Counted from the first letter of the stretch, positions 9,964-19,179 are shown. The stretch is 54,445 nucleotides of DNA from JAGOUN01 sp040389005 (GCA_040389005.1 JAZKAS010000036.1:1-54445), one strand, 5' to 3'. Notes: generated from the sequence alone by a model not told the origin. Numbers and translations: made by a program.

Positions 9964-11028
9964 ATGTCAAAAAAAACACACTATCCACCCGCTCCGTTTG
10001 TTTTTATGGATCTTTGTTCAACAACGCTTGCGGTGGAGGAAAAGAAGTTTCTAGAACATCGACTATTAGCTGGGATTGTGTTATTTGCGCGTAATTACGA
10101 AAATCCAGAGCAACTGGCAAATCTGCTCGAAGAAGTCCGCGCCATTAATCCTAAGTTGTTATTTGCAGTCGACCAAGAAGGTGGTCGCGTGCAGCGTTTC
10201 AAAGCGCCGTTTACGCTTCTTCCTGCGATGCAACAATTAGGCAATATTTATTTGTTAGATGAAGAGAAAGGCAAACAATTAGCGCGAGATTGTGCGTGGC
10301 TTGTGGGTAATGAATTAGCAGCTTTTGGGATTCATATTAATTTTGCACCTGTATTAGACATTGATTTAGGACTCAATAAGGTCATTGGTGATAGGGCGTT
10401 TGGCAAAAGTACCAATGTGATAACGGCTATGGGCGGGGCTTATTTCGAAGGTATGCATTCGACGCATGTGTTGCCTGTCGCGAAACATTTTCCGGGGCAC
10501 GGTGGCGTCAATTTAGATAGCCACGTCGATCAACCAATCGATCATCGTTCTATTGAAAAACTTTGGGAAGGCGATATGCTGCCTTTCCGTAATCTTAATG
10601 CACAAATTGCGGCTGTTATGGTTTCGCATGTCATTTATTCAAGTGTCTCGCCGATGCCGGCGGGCTATTGTAAATATTGGCTTGAAGAAATGTTACGCAA
10701 TAGGATGCACTCTAATGCGTTGGTTTTTTCAGACTGTTTAAGTATGAAGGCAGCGCAAGTGGCAGGATCTGCTGATACGCGTATTCGCTTGGCACGCGAA
10801 GCAGGTTGTAATTATGTGTTATTATGTAATCACTCTGAAAGCCAGTGGGATGTGCTTGAAAAAGTCGAAGATGAAATTGTCAGTCATCCAGTGATGCAGC
10901 CATTAAAATCATTTGATTCTTTACTGAAGGCGCCGGCTTCTGCGTCAGAGGCTTTACAACGCTTTGAGCAGTTACAAGCTTCTGAAAAGTATGTGCGTAT
11001 TCGCAGTGAATTGGAGAGTATACAGTAA
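9964..11028 (+). CDS. nagZ: NagZ beta-N-acetylglucosaminidase
   Basis: NagZ is a cytosolic glycoside hydrolase family 3 enzyme that removes GlcNAc from anhydro-muropeptides during cell-wall recycling. The 354 residues contain the family signature KHFPGHGGVNLDSHVD (174-189), with the mobile-loop histidine, and the nucleophile aspartate in VFSDCLSM (Asp257). DQEGGRVQR near 70-78 is also typical. Its length matches NagZ. An AGGA-containing ribosome binding site precedes the ATG. It is followed directly by the MscS-family gene and hpt on the same strand. Confidence 0.95.
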   Translation: MSKKTHYPPAPFVFMDLCSTTLAVEEKKFLEHRLLAGIVLFARNYENPEQLANLLEEVRAINPKLLFAVDQEGGRVQRFKAPFTLLPAMQQLGNIYLLDEEKGKQLARDCAWLVGNELAAFGIHINFAPVLDIDLGLNKVIGDRAFGKSTNVITAMGGAYFEGMHSTHVLPVAKHFPGHGGVNLDSHVDQPIDHRSIEKLWEGDMLPFRNLNAQIAAVMVSHVIYSSVSPMPAGYCKYWLEEMLRNRMHSNALVFSDCLSMKAAQVAGSADTRIRLAREAGCNYVLLCNHSESQWDVLEKVEDEIVSHPVMQPLKSFDSLLKAPASASEALQRFEQLQASEKYVRIRSELESIQ

Positions 11029-12153
11029 ATGATGAACATACATCGTTGGTTAACAGCTTTATTAGGCGCTTACTCTGAATATACTTGGTTGTTTCATGGC
11101 TTCCTAACTTTTCTGATAGCCGCTTTTTTGTATTGGTTGCAGCGCAAAGTCTTTAAGCGTTTATTAGTTCGCTGTCAACAAACATCGTATGTCTGGGATG
11201 ATGCTTTTGTTCAGGCATTATTTCTACCAGTCTCGGTATTAATCTGGTTATTTGCCATTACATTATTTGGTGGTTATACACTGTCTGATTTTCACTACGA
11301 TGCTTGGTCATTACTTATGTCGCGTATTCGAGTCGGGGGCGCATCGTTAATTTTTATATGGTTTATATGGCGCTTTATCACGCAGATGGAATTTCGTTTA
11401 GTTCGACCTGTGGCAAATCGTAAACCCATGGATGCCAATACGGTTTTTGTGGTTGGTCGTTTTGCACGCATTGGATTATTTATTGTTGGTGTGTTGCTAC
11501 TCATGGATGACTTGGGTATTCCCCTGACAGGTTTGTTAGCATTCGGTGGTGGTGGTGCGATCGTCATGGGGATTGCGGCACAACAATTATTAGCGAATTG
11601 GTTTGGCGGCGTGATGATTTTTCTCGATAAACCCTTTAGATTGGGAGATTGGATACGCTCGCCTGATCGTAATATCGAAGGCAAAGTCACCTTTATTGGT
11701 TGGCGAACAACGCAAGTGATGTCGTTAGATAATGCACCCTTGTATATTCCAAATGCTGTATTTAATCAAATCGTTATTGTTAATCCGGGTCGTATGACAC
11801 ATCGTAAAATTGATTTTATGATCGGTGTTCGTTATGACGATGTCGCTATTGTCAAAGATTTAGTGAAGGCAATTGAAGCGATGTTAAAACAACATTCAAA
11901 AGTAGATCACAGCGAATCTTTTTCAGCGCATTTAATGAATTTTGGTGCTTCATCGTTAGATATTAATATTGCTTGTTTTACACGTGTTACAAGTAGTCCT
12001 CAGTGGCGAGATGTACAACAAGATATCTTTTTTAAAGTGATTGATCTCGTGAGAGAACACAAGGCTGAATTTGCTTTTCCGACAGTCACTACTCATATTC
12101 CTGATAAAATATCAATTCGAGGAGATTTCGTTCATGACAATAACAAAAAATGA
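11029..12153 (+). CDS. MscS-family mechanosensitive channel
   Basis: This inner-membrane channel family releases solutes on hypo-osmotic shock. The 374-residue protein has four or more hydrophobic segments (about 18-36, 63-82, 95-118, 138-160), then the pore-lining glycine/alanine-rich helix around LLAFGGGGAIVMGIAAQQLLAN... and the MscS beta domain with IFLDKPFRLGDWI and the conserved IPNAVF. It starts at the base after the nagZ stop codon and overlaps hpt by 20 bases. It resembles the larger YbdG/YnaI class more than minimal MscS; the subfamily is not certain. Confidence 0.9.
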   Translation: MMNIHRWLTALLGAYSEYTWLFHGFLTFLIAAFLYWLQRKVFKRLLVRCQQTSYVWDDAFVQALFLPVSVLIWLFAITLFGGYTLSDFHYDAWSLLMSRIRVGGASLIFIWFIWRFITQMEFRLVRPVANRKPMDANTVFVVGRFARIGLFIVGVLLLMDDLGIPLTGLLAFGGGGAIVMGIAAQQLLANWFGGVMIFLDKPFRLGDWIRSPDRNIEGKVTFIGWRTTQVMSLDNAPLYIPNAVFNQIVIVNPGRMTHRKIDFMIGVRYDDVAIVKDLVKAIEAMLKQHSKVDHSESFSAHLMNFGASSLDINIACFTRVTSSPQWRDVQQDIFFKVIDLVREHKAEFAFPTVTTHIPDKISIRGDFVHDNNKK

Positions 12154-12688
12154 ATTGCAAGCCATGCAAAATAAAGCAACATGTTTGCATGACATGCAAG
12201 AAATTAATAGTGCGCTAGATCGCATGGCGGCTGAAATTACCCATGTACTTAAAGATTCACAACCGATTGTCATGACCGTATTAAACGGCTCGATTGTTCC
12301 GGTGGGGCACTTGGTCACGCGTTTGAATTTTCCACTACAGCTCGATTATATGCATGTCACGCGTTATCAAGGGAAAATGCACGCAAGTCAATTGCATTGG
12401 TTGGCAGAACCACGCTCGGATTTAAAAGATCGTGTTATTTTGATTGTCGAAGATATTTTAGATGCCGGCACAACACTTGCAGAAATTATAAAATATTGTG
12501 AAGCGGAAGGTGCTGCGAAAATTTATACTGCCGTTGTCGTCGATAAAAAACATACTCGCGCAGAAGGCGGTTTGCAAAAAGCAGATTTTACAGGGCTTGT
12601 GGTGGATGATTTATTTTTGATTGGTTTTGGTTTGGATTACGAAGGATATTTTCGGAATTTGCCAGGAATTTACGCAGTGACAGAATAA
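12134..12688 (+). CDS. hpt: Hypoxanthine-guanine phosphoribosyltransferase
   Basis: This purine-salvage enzyme joins hypoxanthine or guanine to PRPP to give IMP or GMP. The PRPP-binding loop VEDILDAGTTL is at residues 105-115, the loop with LNGSIVPVGHL at 50-60, and the C-terminal LVVDDLFLIGFGLDYEGYFR is typical of the family. The ATG at 12134 is preferred over an upstream in-frame codon because GGAG at 12121-12124 is well placed and homologues start here. It overlaps the end of the MscS-family gene, suggesting co-transcription from nagZ. Confidence 0.93.
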   Translation: MTITKNELQAMQNKATCLHDMQEINSALDRMAAEITHVLKDSQPIVMTVLNGSIVPVGHLVTRLNFPLQLDYMHVTRYQGKMHASQLHWLAEPRSDLKDRVILIVEDILDAGTTLAEIIKYCEAEGAAKIYTAVVVDKKHTRAEGGLQKADFTGLVVDDLFLIGFGLDYEGYFRNLPGIYAVTE

Positions 12689-12707
12689 CATTAAAACGTT
12701 TTTTAAA

Positions 12708-13646
12708 TTATTTTAGTATAAATGGAGACGCAGTCGATGAGATTGAAGGCGATTGACAGCGAATATCTTCAGCAAGGTATCCGTTCACTAATGGATGTTG
12801 ACGCAGCAATGTTTGAGCTTTGCGAGAGGCTTCGGCAAATTCAGCGCTCACTAATTCAAGCGTCGTCAGAGCGTAGAAGACAGAAGGCTGTTCGATGAAA
12901 GTATACGCTGAATTTGAAGTTGAGCCTCTGCTGAAGAAAATATCTCTGTTGAATAAGCCGATATGCTTTTTTCTATGAAACATGCACAAAATAAGATGAT
13001 CGTAATTCTGATTTTTTTTCGATAATAGATTAGGTAAAGAAGCGTTTAATTCTGATAATTTAATAGGATCTGTAGAAAAAAAATGAGCATTAACCCATGA
13101 TTCTTTTTTTTTCTTTTGTAAAATAAAATTTGAAACATCATTCGGATTTTTGATTATTTGATAATGATTATGATTTTCAGATAAAACTAAATTATCGATA
13201 GGCAATTGGAGCGCTGTAAATCGTGCGTATGTTCCTGGATCTACAAGATATCGTTGACTATTGAGAGTTAACACAATCGCCAGGTGAGGGGCTATATCAC
13301 TTGGATTGGAAGGGTTGTTTTGTTCAGCCATGTTGGCTTTGATTAAATCTACGGTAAAACCAATATAAATCAGCGCCAAATACACAATTGCATTATGATG
13401 TACGCAATGTCCTGCGCTATCGGTTAACAAATCACTTAATAACGCCTCAAAAGTACATCTCGTATTCATGCCCAAATTAATGCGTAGCGTTGAATATGCA
13501 AAGTTCCGTCGATGCTTTGCGCAAAGATTTTTAACAACAGCTAGTTGAGGAGTGATATTGTGAGTAGGAAAATGTATTTTAAGAAAATAGTTATGCAGCT
13601 GTTCCATTAAAAGGGTATTTTTGAGTAACTCATCTTTAGTGATCAT
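12708..13646 (-). CDS. Arylamine N-acetyltransferase-like protein
   Basis: The 312-residue protein resembles the NAT family, cysteine acyltransferases that move an acetyl group from acetyl-CoA to arylamines or related acceptors. A complete Cys-His-Asp triad is visible: Cys81 in SAGHCVHHN, His121 in APHLAIV and Asp136 in RYLVDPG, with the spacing normal for the family. The usual RGGxCxE sequence is changed to DSAGHCVHH, so the acceptor may differ. The C-terminal third (about 200-312) is poorly conserved. The gene lies on the minus strand just before murB, where murC is found in many relatives, and ends about 20 bases from the convergent hpt. Confidence 0.72.
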   Translation of the reverse strand: MITKDELLKNTLLMEQLHNYFLKIHFPTHNITPQLAVVKNLCAKHRRNFAYSTLRINLGMNTRCTFEALLSDLLTDSAGHCVHHNAIVYLALIYIGFTVDLIKANMAEQNNPSNPSDIAPHLAIVLTLNSQRYLVDPGTYARFTALQLPIDNLVLSENHNHYQIIKNPNDVSNFILQKKKKESWVNAHFFSTDPIKLSELNASLPNLLSKKNQNYDHLILCMFHRKKHIGLFNRDIFFSRGSTSNSAYTFIEQPSVFYALTTLELVSAEFAEASRKAQTLLRQHPLVNGYLAEDIRCQSPSISSTASPFILK

Positions 13647-13832
13647 TAATAATGCTGCCAGGTGATTTTATTAAATTTAAGTATTGGAGCGAAGTGTACA
13701 CAATTTGACTTAAGGTGGTATTAAGCCAAACTCTTTTTGGGGTTGCGCAAATTTAGATGCGCCAATCCTAATCGTGCTCATTTTGAACATATAATTTTCC
13801 TTGGTAGCGCAGATTATATCGTGTTATTTTTG

Positions 13833-13860
13833 TTGATCACATTTCACTTGTTGATATACT
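13833..13860 (+). promoter_or_regulatory. Candidate sigma-70 promoter for the murB-ftsZ operon
   Basis: TTGATC (13833-13838) and TATACT (13855-13860) are separated by 16 bases, a good match to a housekeeping promoter. Transcription would begin close to 13867, just before the first murB start codon. Confidence 0.5.
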
Positions 13861-13884
13861 GTTTATTTAGCCTTTTTATAGCGC

Positions 13885-14805
13885 ATGAGCGCTGCGAGCG
13901 TATTGATGACCTCAAATTTTTTTTATTCAGATCTTGCTAAACAAATCAAAAGCCCTTTATTGATGAGTCATCCGCTGAATCGTTACACCACTTGGCGCGT
14001 GGGTGGCCCTGGCGAAGCAGTGTTAATTCCCGAATCGATTGATGATATTCAAAAAACACTCTCATTTATCCCGCAAGATTATCCCGTCACTTGGCTCGGT
14101 TTAGGTAGTAATGTGTTAATTCAAGATGCCGGTATTTCAGGGCTTGTGATTATCACTCAAGGATCTATTTTAAATGAAACAAAAATCGAGGGTAATACGA
14201 TTTATGCCCAAGCAGGTGTTCCGTGTGGGCAATTAGCGCGTTTTGTGGCGCGAAATGATAAAGCTGGATTAGAATTTTTGGCTGGTATTCCGGGGACAGT
14301 CGGCGGTGCGCTCGCCATGAATGCGGGCTGTTACGGCGGTGAAACTTGGGATCATATTACACAAGTTGAAACTATTGATCGTCAAGGAGTTCGACATCTA
14401 CGTCAAAAAAATGAATTTAAAATTGCCTATAGAAAAGCTTTTTTTTCTGAGACAGAATATTTTTTAGCGGCTTATTTTAAGGTGCGAGAAGGTAATAAAG
14501 CAGAAGGGCTGTTACAAATCAAAACGATGCTAGAAAAGCGTAATCTCGCACAGCCGACTAATTTACCCAATTGCGGATCAGTCTTTAAAAACCCAGAAGG
14601 GCATTTTTCTGCGGCATTAATACAGGCGTGTGGTTTAAAAGGCCATCGAATCGGTGGCGCGCAAATCTCTGAAAAGCACGCTAATTTTATTGTTAATATC
14701 GACAATGCACGTTCTTCAGATATACTAGAATTAATTGCATTAGCAAAAAAGAGTGTCAAAGAAAAGTTTGGTATTGAATTAGAGCAAGAAGTGAAAATAT
14801 TATGA
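13885..14805 (+). CDS. murB: UDP-N-acetylenolpyruvoylglucosamine reductase
   Basis: MurB is the FAD enzyme that reduces UDP-GlcNAc-enolpyruvate to UDP-MurNAc in the cytoplasmic stage of peptidoglycan synthesis. Visible motifs are NRYTTWRVGGPGE near 31-43, the FAD site GIPGTVGGALAMNAG near 135-150, and the catalytic serine in NCGSVFKNPEG near 230. The length of 306 residues is normal. The start could also be the ATG at 13906; neither has a clear ribosome binding site. ddlB overlaps its end by 4 bases (ATGA). It opens the division operon here, without the usual murC in front. Confidence 0.94.
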   Translation: MSAASVLMTSNFFYSDLAKQIKSPLLMSHPLNRYTTWRVGGPGEAVLIPESIDDIQKTLSFIPQDYPVTWLGLGSNVLIQDAGISGLVIITQGSILNETKIEGNTIYAQAGVPCGQLARFVARNDKAGLEFLAGIPGTVGGALAMNAGCYGGETWDHITQVETIDRQGVRHLRQKNEFKIAYRKAFFSETEYFLAAYFKVREGNKAEGLLQIKTMLEKRNLAQPTNLPNCGSVFKNPEGHFSAALIQACGLKGHRIGGAQISEKHANFIVNIDNARSSDILELIALAKKSVKEKFGIELEQEVKIL

Positions 14806-15716
14806 ATAATAAAGAGAAATTTGGTCGTGTTGCGGTGCTTATGGGTGGTGAGGGCGCTGAACGTGAAGTGTCTTTAAAATCAGGTAAGGGCGTTTTAACA
14901 GCTTTATTAGAACAGGGTGTTGATGCGTTTGCATTAGATACTCAAGATATTACGCAATTAAAAAAGTTAGAGTTTGATCGCGCTTATATTGTTTTGCATG
15001 GCGGCAATGGTGAAAACGGTGAAATGCAAGGCTTCTTGAAAACCATGAAAATTCCATTTACGGGCTGTGATGTTTTAGCTAGTGCAATTACGATGGATAA
15101 AATTATTAGTAAAAGTATTTGGAAGAATGCAGGTTTGCCTGTGTTGCCTTGGGTGGAAATGAAATCGCTTGCAGAAAAAGAGCATGTCATTAAAACAGTT
15201 GGCTTGCCATTAGCGTTAAAACCACCAGCAGAAGGTTCAAGCTTTGGCGTTTCAAAAGTAAAAACAGCTGAAGAATTTGATGCAGCGTATGAACTTGCGA
15301 GAAAATACGACGATATCGTTTTGGCAGAACCGTGGGTAACAGGCCGAGAATTTGCCGTGCCAGTAATCGATGGTGAAGTGTTTCCTATTGTAGAAATTAT
15401 TCCTTCAAAACAACATGAGTTTTTTGATTTTGAGGCAAAATATACCGATAACTCGACGGAATTTCCTTGTCCGTGTGATATTTCTGACGCATTGCGAATA
15501 AAATTTAATGAGATTGCGGTGGCAGCATATAAAACGACACAATGTTCAGGTATGGTGCGCGTTGATTTCAAAACTGATTTACAAGAAAACCCGTGGTTAT
15601 TTGAAATTAATACGGTGCCAGGGTATACCAGTACCAGTTTGGTGCCACGTTCAACAAAAGTCGCTGGATTAGATTTTCATGCATTGGTCATGCGAGTGTT
15701 AGAAGCAACTTTATGA
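14802..15716 (+). CDS. ddlB: D-alanine--D-alanine ligase
   Basis: This ATP-grasp enzyme makes D-Ala-D-Ala for the peptidoglycan stem peptide. The N-terminal GGEGAEREVSLKSG, the substrate-region LHGGNGENGEMQG, the ATP-grasp segment LKPPAEGSSFGVSKV and the metal-binding FEINTVPGYTSTSLVP near the C-terminus are all present. Its 304 residues match DdlB. It overlaps murB and ftsQ by 4 bases at each end, indicating tight translational coupling in the mur-fts operon. Confidence 0.95.
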   Translation: MNNKEKFGRVAVLMGGEGAEREVSLKSGKGVLTALLEQGVDAFALDTQDITQLKKLEFDRAYIVLHGGNGENGEMQGFLKTMKIPFTGCDVLASAITMDKIISKSIWKNAGLPVLPWVEMKSLAEKEHVIKTVGLPLALKPPAEGSSFGVSKVKTAEEFDAAYELARKYDDIVLAEPWVTGREFAVPVIDGEVFPIVEIIPSKQHEFFDFEAKYTDNSTEFPCPCDISDALRIKFNEIAVAAYKTTQCSGMVRVDFKTDLQENPWLFEINTVPGYTSTSLVPRSTKVAGLDFHALVMRVLEATL

Positions 15717-16408
15717 AGAAAAAATATAAAATCATTATTGCCATTGTTTGCATTTTTAGTGCAATTGGATGCATTTTATTTGAGAGTGTTACTCAAGAAA
15801 AAGCACGCTTTCCCATTCGGCAAGTGATTATTGAAGGCGAATATTGGCAAATACCGCAAGAAAACATTGAGAAAATTATTGCCCCGTACACTAAGCGTGG
15901 TTATTTTTTTGCCAATTTATTTTCATTGCAACGCAAATTACAAGACGAATTACCTTGGATACAAACTGCATCAGTTTCACGACAATGGCCTGATAAAATT
16001 GTCGTGAATTTGAATCAAAAAACGGCAGTTGCTGTTTTAAATAATCTTGCGCTGATCACCTCGTCAGGTGATATTTTTTATCCCGCATTGAATAGTTTTC
16101 CGCCAGATCTGCCTTTATTCATGGGTTCGAAAGAAAAAGTGAGCGAATTGTTAAAAGAATATCATCTTTTTACTTCTGCAGCAGATTCTGCTAACTTATC
16201 TATCATTCGGGTTGAATTGTCGTCTGAAAACAATTGGAGTGTAGAATTAAACAACAAAATTGTTGTGATGTTGGGTAATGACGATATACTCGCGAAGTTT
16301 AAACGTTTTATTAAAGTTTACGAACAAGTCTTTGTTCCTCAGCATCGTGAACCGAGTTATGTGGATATGCGTTACAGCCATGGTATGGCGGTAAATTGGA
16401 AATCGTAG
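15713..16408 (+). CDS. ftsQ: Cell division protein FtsQ
   Basis: FtsQ is a bitopic divisome protein linking early and late division proteins. A short basic N-terminus and a single membrane helix (about residues 5-25) are followed by a POTRA domain beginning FPIRQVIIEGEYWQIPQENI and by the FtsQ/DivIB beta domain with LPWIQTASVSRQWPDKIVV. At 231 residues it is slightly short but complete. It overlaps ddlB and is followed by ftsA after 37 bases. Confidence 0.93.
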   Translation: MKKKYKIIIAIVCIFSAIGCILFESVTQEKARFPIRQVIIEGEYWQIPQENIEKIIAPYTKRGYFFANLFSLQRKLQDELPWIQTASVSRQWPDKIVVNLNQKTAVAVLNNLALITSSGDIFYPALNSFPPDLPLFMGSKEKVSELLKEYHLFTSAADSANLSIIRVELSSENNWSVELNNKIVVMLGNDDILAKFKRFIKVYEQVFVPQHREPSYVDMRYSHGMAVNWKS

Positions 16409-16445
16409 GGATAGATTATTAAATTGCGAATGGAGAGATAGATAA

Positions 16446-17681
16446 ATGTCATCAAAGAAAAAACCAATGAGAAATTGCGTCGTTGGTATCGATATTGGCA
16501 CGTCAAAAATTGTGTGTATTGTCGGTGAAGTGGATGAAGCCGGTCATTTGACGATTATCGGGCTGGGCAAACATCCTTCAACAGGATTAAAGCGCGGTGT
16601 GGTGGTTAATATAGAAGCCACCGTTGCTTCCATACAAAAAGCCGTTGAACATGCTGAAGAAATGGCAGGGATACAAATTCGTGATGTCTATACGGGTATT
16701 GCGGGAAGTCATATTCGTAGCTTTAATTCGCATGGAATTGTTGCTATTAGTGCGAGCGAAGTGGCTTCATCTGATGTGGATCGTGTCATCGATGCGGCGC
16801 GCGCAGTTGCAATTCCTGCTGATCAAAAAATTCTGCATATTCTTCCTCAAGAATTTATTATCGATCAGCAAGATGGCATTAAAGAACCGGTGGGAATGTC
16901 GGGAGTTCGCTTAGAAGCGAAAGTGCATATTGTGACAGGCGCTGTGAGTTCTGCACAAAACATTGATCGATGTATTCGTCAATGTGGATTATTTCCCCTC
17001 GATATTATTTTAGAACAGCTCGCGTCAAGTTATGCAGTGTTGAGTGACGATGAAAAAGAACTCGGCGTGTGTTTAATTGATATCGGTGCGGGTACGACAG
17101 ATATTGCCGTATTTACCGATGGCGCGATTCGTCACACGGCGGTTATTCCGATTGCGGGCGACCAAGTTACTAATGACTTGGCCATCGCGTTTAGAATGCC
17201 GCCTCGTAGCGCAGAAGCAATTAAACTTGCGCATGCAAGTTGCATGATAAGTCTAGCAGATGCAGAAGACGAGATTGAAATTTGTGGCGTAGGCGATCGA
17301 CCTACAAAACAAGTATCAGAACAAAAGATTGCGCAAATTGTGCAACCACGTTACGAAGAACTATTTGGTTTGGTTAAAAATGAATTACGTCGCAGTGGCT
17401 TTGAGGATTTAATTCCTTCAGGGATTGTGATTACGGGCGGTGCTTCTAAAGTAAAACATATTGTGGATTTGGCTGAAAAAGTATTTGAAATGCCGGTGCG
17501 TGTCGGCGCGCCTGAAAATATTTCAGGTATCGAAGAGGCAATGGAAAATCCAAGTTGTTCAACCGCAGTCGGTTTATTGCAATATGGATTAAAACAAAGC
17601 TACGATAGTAACGACAAGCCGCGTCAGTCCTCTGATTCGCTCTTCAGTCGTATGAAAAATTGGTTAAAAGGCAACATGTGA
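16446..17681 (+). CDS. ftsA: Cell division protein FtsA
   Basis: FtsA is an actin-like ATPase that ties FtsZ filaments to the inner membrane. The nucleotide-binding phosphate-1 motif VVGIDIGTSKIVCIVGE lies at 13-29, the SHS2 (1c) domain follows near 85-165, and phosphate-2 IDIGAGTTDIAVF is near 215. The C-terminal amphipathic membrane-targeting helix is visible as SLFSRMKNWLKGNM. A GGAGA ribosome binding site precedes the ATG. Its 411 residues match family length. It lies directly upstream of ftsZ. Confidence 0.96.
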   Translation: MSSKKKPMRNCVVGIDIGTSKIVCIVGEVDEAGHLTIIGLGKHPSTGLKRGVVVNIEATVASIQKAVEHAEEMAGIQIRDVYTGIAGSHIRSFNSHGIVAISASEVASSDVDRVIDAARAVAIPADQKILHILPQEFIIDQQDGIKEPVGMSGVRLEAKVHIVTGAVSSAQNIDRCIRQCGLFPLDIILEQLASSYAVLSDDEKELGVCLIDIGAGTTDIAVFTDGAIRHTAVIPIAGDQVTNDLAIAFRMPPRSAEAIKLAHASCMISLADAEDEIEICGVGDRPTKQVSEQKIAQIVQPRYEELFGLVKNELRRSGFEDLIPSGIVITGGASKVKHIVDLAEKVFEMPVRVGAPENISGIEEAMENPSCSTAVGLLQYGLKQSYDSNDKPRQSSDSLFSRMKNWLKGNM

Positions 17682-17682
17682 T

Positions 17683-17713
17683 TGTAGGGGCTGCCGGTTG
17701 GTCGCCCTGCTTG
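17683..17713. repeat. Short GC-rich palindromic repeat between ftsA and ftsZ
   Basis: Immediately after the ftsA stop there is a G/C-rich imperfect palindrome (TAGGGGCTGCC facing GGTCGCCCT) unlike the AT-rich surroundings. It resembles short dispersed intergenic palindromes of many gammaproteobacteria. It lies in the ftsZ leader and could fold into a hairpin upstream of its ribosome binding site. Confidence 0.5.
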
Positions 17714-17734
17714 AATGATAAAGGGTATGAAATT

Positions 17735-18901
17735 ATGAATGAAAGTATGTCTCAAAATGCCATCATTAAGGTGATTGGTTTAGGCGGCGCAGGTGGAAAT
17801 GCCGTGGATTACATGATGCAAGAAGCGATTGATGGGGTTGAATTTGCGGTCGCCAATACTGATGCGCAAGCGCTAAAAAAATCTAAAGCACCTATCATTG
17901 TGCAATTGGGTATTGGTATGACCAAGGGCTTAGGCGCAGGAGCTAATCCAGAGATTGGTGAACAAGCGGCACAGGAAGATCGTGAAAAATTACGTGAAGT
18001 ACTCACTGGCGCAGATATGATTTTTATTACAGCCGGTATGGGCGGCGGGACAGGCACAGGAGCTGCGCCGGTGGTGGCAGAACTTGCTAAAGAAATGGGT
18101 ATTTTGACCGTTGCGATTGTAACGCGACCATTTAGCTTTGAAGGCAAAATGCGTATGCAAGTCGCCGATGAAGGGATTCGTAAACTCGCGCAACAAGTGG
18201 ATTCATTGATCACCATTCCTAACAATAAATTGTTAAGTGTGTTGGGCAAATCTGTTAGTTTATTAAACGCCTTTAAAGCAGCCAATAATGTGTTATACGG
18301 CGCAGTTCAAGGTATTGCAGATCTTATTACACGCCCAGGTTTAATTAACGTCGACTTTGCAGACGTTCGCACGGTAATGTCAGAAATGGGTATGGCGATG
18401 ATGGGTACTGCGATTGCACGTGGCGAAAACAGAGCGAGTAAAGCAGCAGAGGCGGCGATTGCTAGTCCATTATTAGAAGATATCGATTTAACAGGTGCAA
18501 GAGGCGTCCTTGTTAATATTACCGCGGGTCTTGATCTTTCTATTGGTGAATTTGAAGAAGTGGGTGAGCTTGTTAAACGATTTACTTCTGAGAATGCCAC
18601 TGTGGTTGTCGGAACAGTTATTGATCCTGAAATGCGTGATGAAATGAAAGTGACAGTCGTTGTGACGGGGCTTGGTCGTCCAGCAGAAGCGCTGACTGCA
18701 AAAGCAGTGCCTGCTGCTCGTCACCGTTCTGATGGTTCAGTGGATTATCAACAATTGGATCGTCCTGCTTATCTTCGTCAAGCAGGAGCTGCCACAGAAA
18801 CACCTGTGAAAGTGGCGCCTGTGCGTGAACAACCGAGTCAACAGGATCTTGATTATTTAGATATTCCAGCGTTTTTGCGTAAGCAAGAAGAAACGATCTA
18901 A
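17735..18901 (+). CDS. ftsZ: Cell division GTPase FtsZ
   Basis: FtsZ is the tubulin-like GTPase that forms the division ring. The GTP-binding signature GGGTGTGAA is at residues 103-111 and the N-terminal IKVIGLGGAGGNAVDYM at 11-27. The C-terminal conserved peptide, which binds FtsA and ZipA, is LDIPAFLRKQ. The start at 17735 is chosen because AAGGG at 17721-17725 is well placed and homologues begin here; an earlier in-frame ATG at 17660 overlaps ftsA and lacks support. The product of 388 residues is complete. Confidence 0.97.
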   Translation: MNESMSQNAIIKVIGLGGAGGNAVDYMMQEAIDGVEFAVANTDAQALKKSKAPIIVQLGIGMTKGLGAGANPEIGEQAAQEDREKLREVLTGADMIFITAGMGGGTGTGAAPVVAELAKEMGILTVAIVTRPFSFEGKMRMQVADEGIRKLAQQVDSLITIPNNKLLSVLGKSVSLLNAFKAANNVLYGAVQGIADLITRPGLINVDFADVRTVMSEMGMAMMGTAIARGENRASKAAEAAIASPLLEDIDLTGARGVLVNITAGLDLSIGEFEEVGELVKRFTSENATVVVGTVIDPEMRDEMKVTVVVTGLGRPAEALTAKAVPAARHRSDGSVDYQQLDRPAYLRQAGAATETPVKVAPVREQPSQQDLDYLDIPAFLRKQEETI

Positions 18902-18923
18902 ATATTTAGTATCTATGAATTTG

Positions 18924-19078
18924 CTATGGCAATAGCGACTGAAGTAGCCCCCTTTGCAAAAGGGGGCAGCTCGTTTGCGAGCGGGAGATTTTGTAACGTC
19001 TGAATATGAAATCCCCCCGCCAAACGATGTTCGCCGGCCCTCTTTTACAAAGGGGGCTTTAGTCGTAATTGCTACAGC
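18924..19078. repeat. Inverted-repeat element with two G/C-run hairpins between ftsZ and lpxC
   Basis: This fills about half of the 348-base ftsZ-lpxC spacer. Two small stem-loops, GCCCCCTTT-GCA-AAAGGGGGC and a near-copy GCCCTCTTT-TAC-AAAGGGGGC, lie near the two ends, and the flanks (CTATGGCAATAGCGAC and GTCGTAATTGCTACAG) also pair imperfectly. The layout is that of a MITE-like dispersed element. It may also end transcription from the fts operon. Confidence 0.65.
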
Positions 19079-19179
19079 GTATTTTAAATTTGCTAGATTC
19101 GGATTCGTGCTATAAACATTAAGAAAACCTTAAACAAATCAATGCAATGTAAAGTTTCTGTAAAACCCCCTCTGTAATA

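Noticed and set aside
13690..13800. Possible small RNA or tRNA in the spacer before murB
   Set aside because: Only short hairpins (GCGCA/TGCGC and CTTAA/TTAAG) are present, with no cloverleaf or other recognisable RNA gene.
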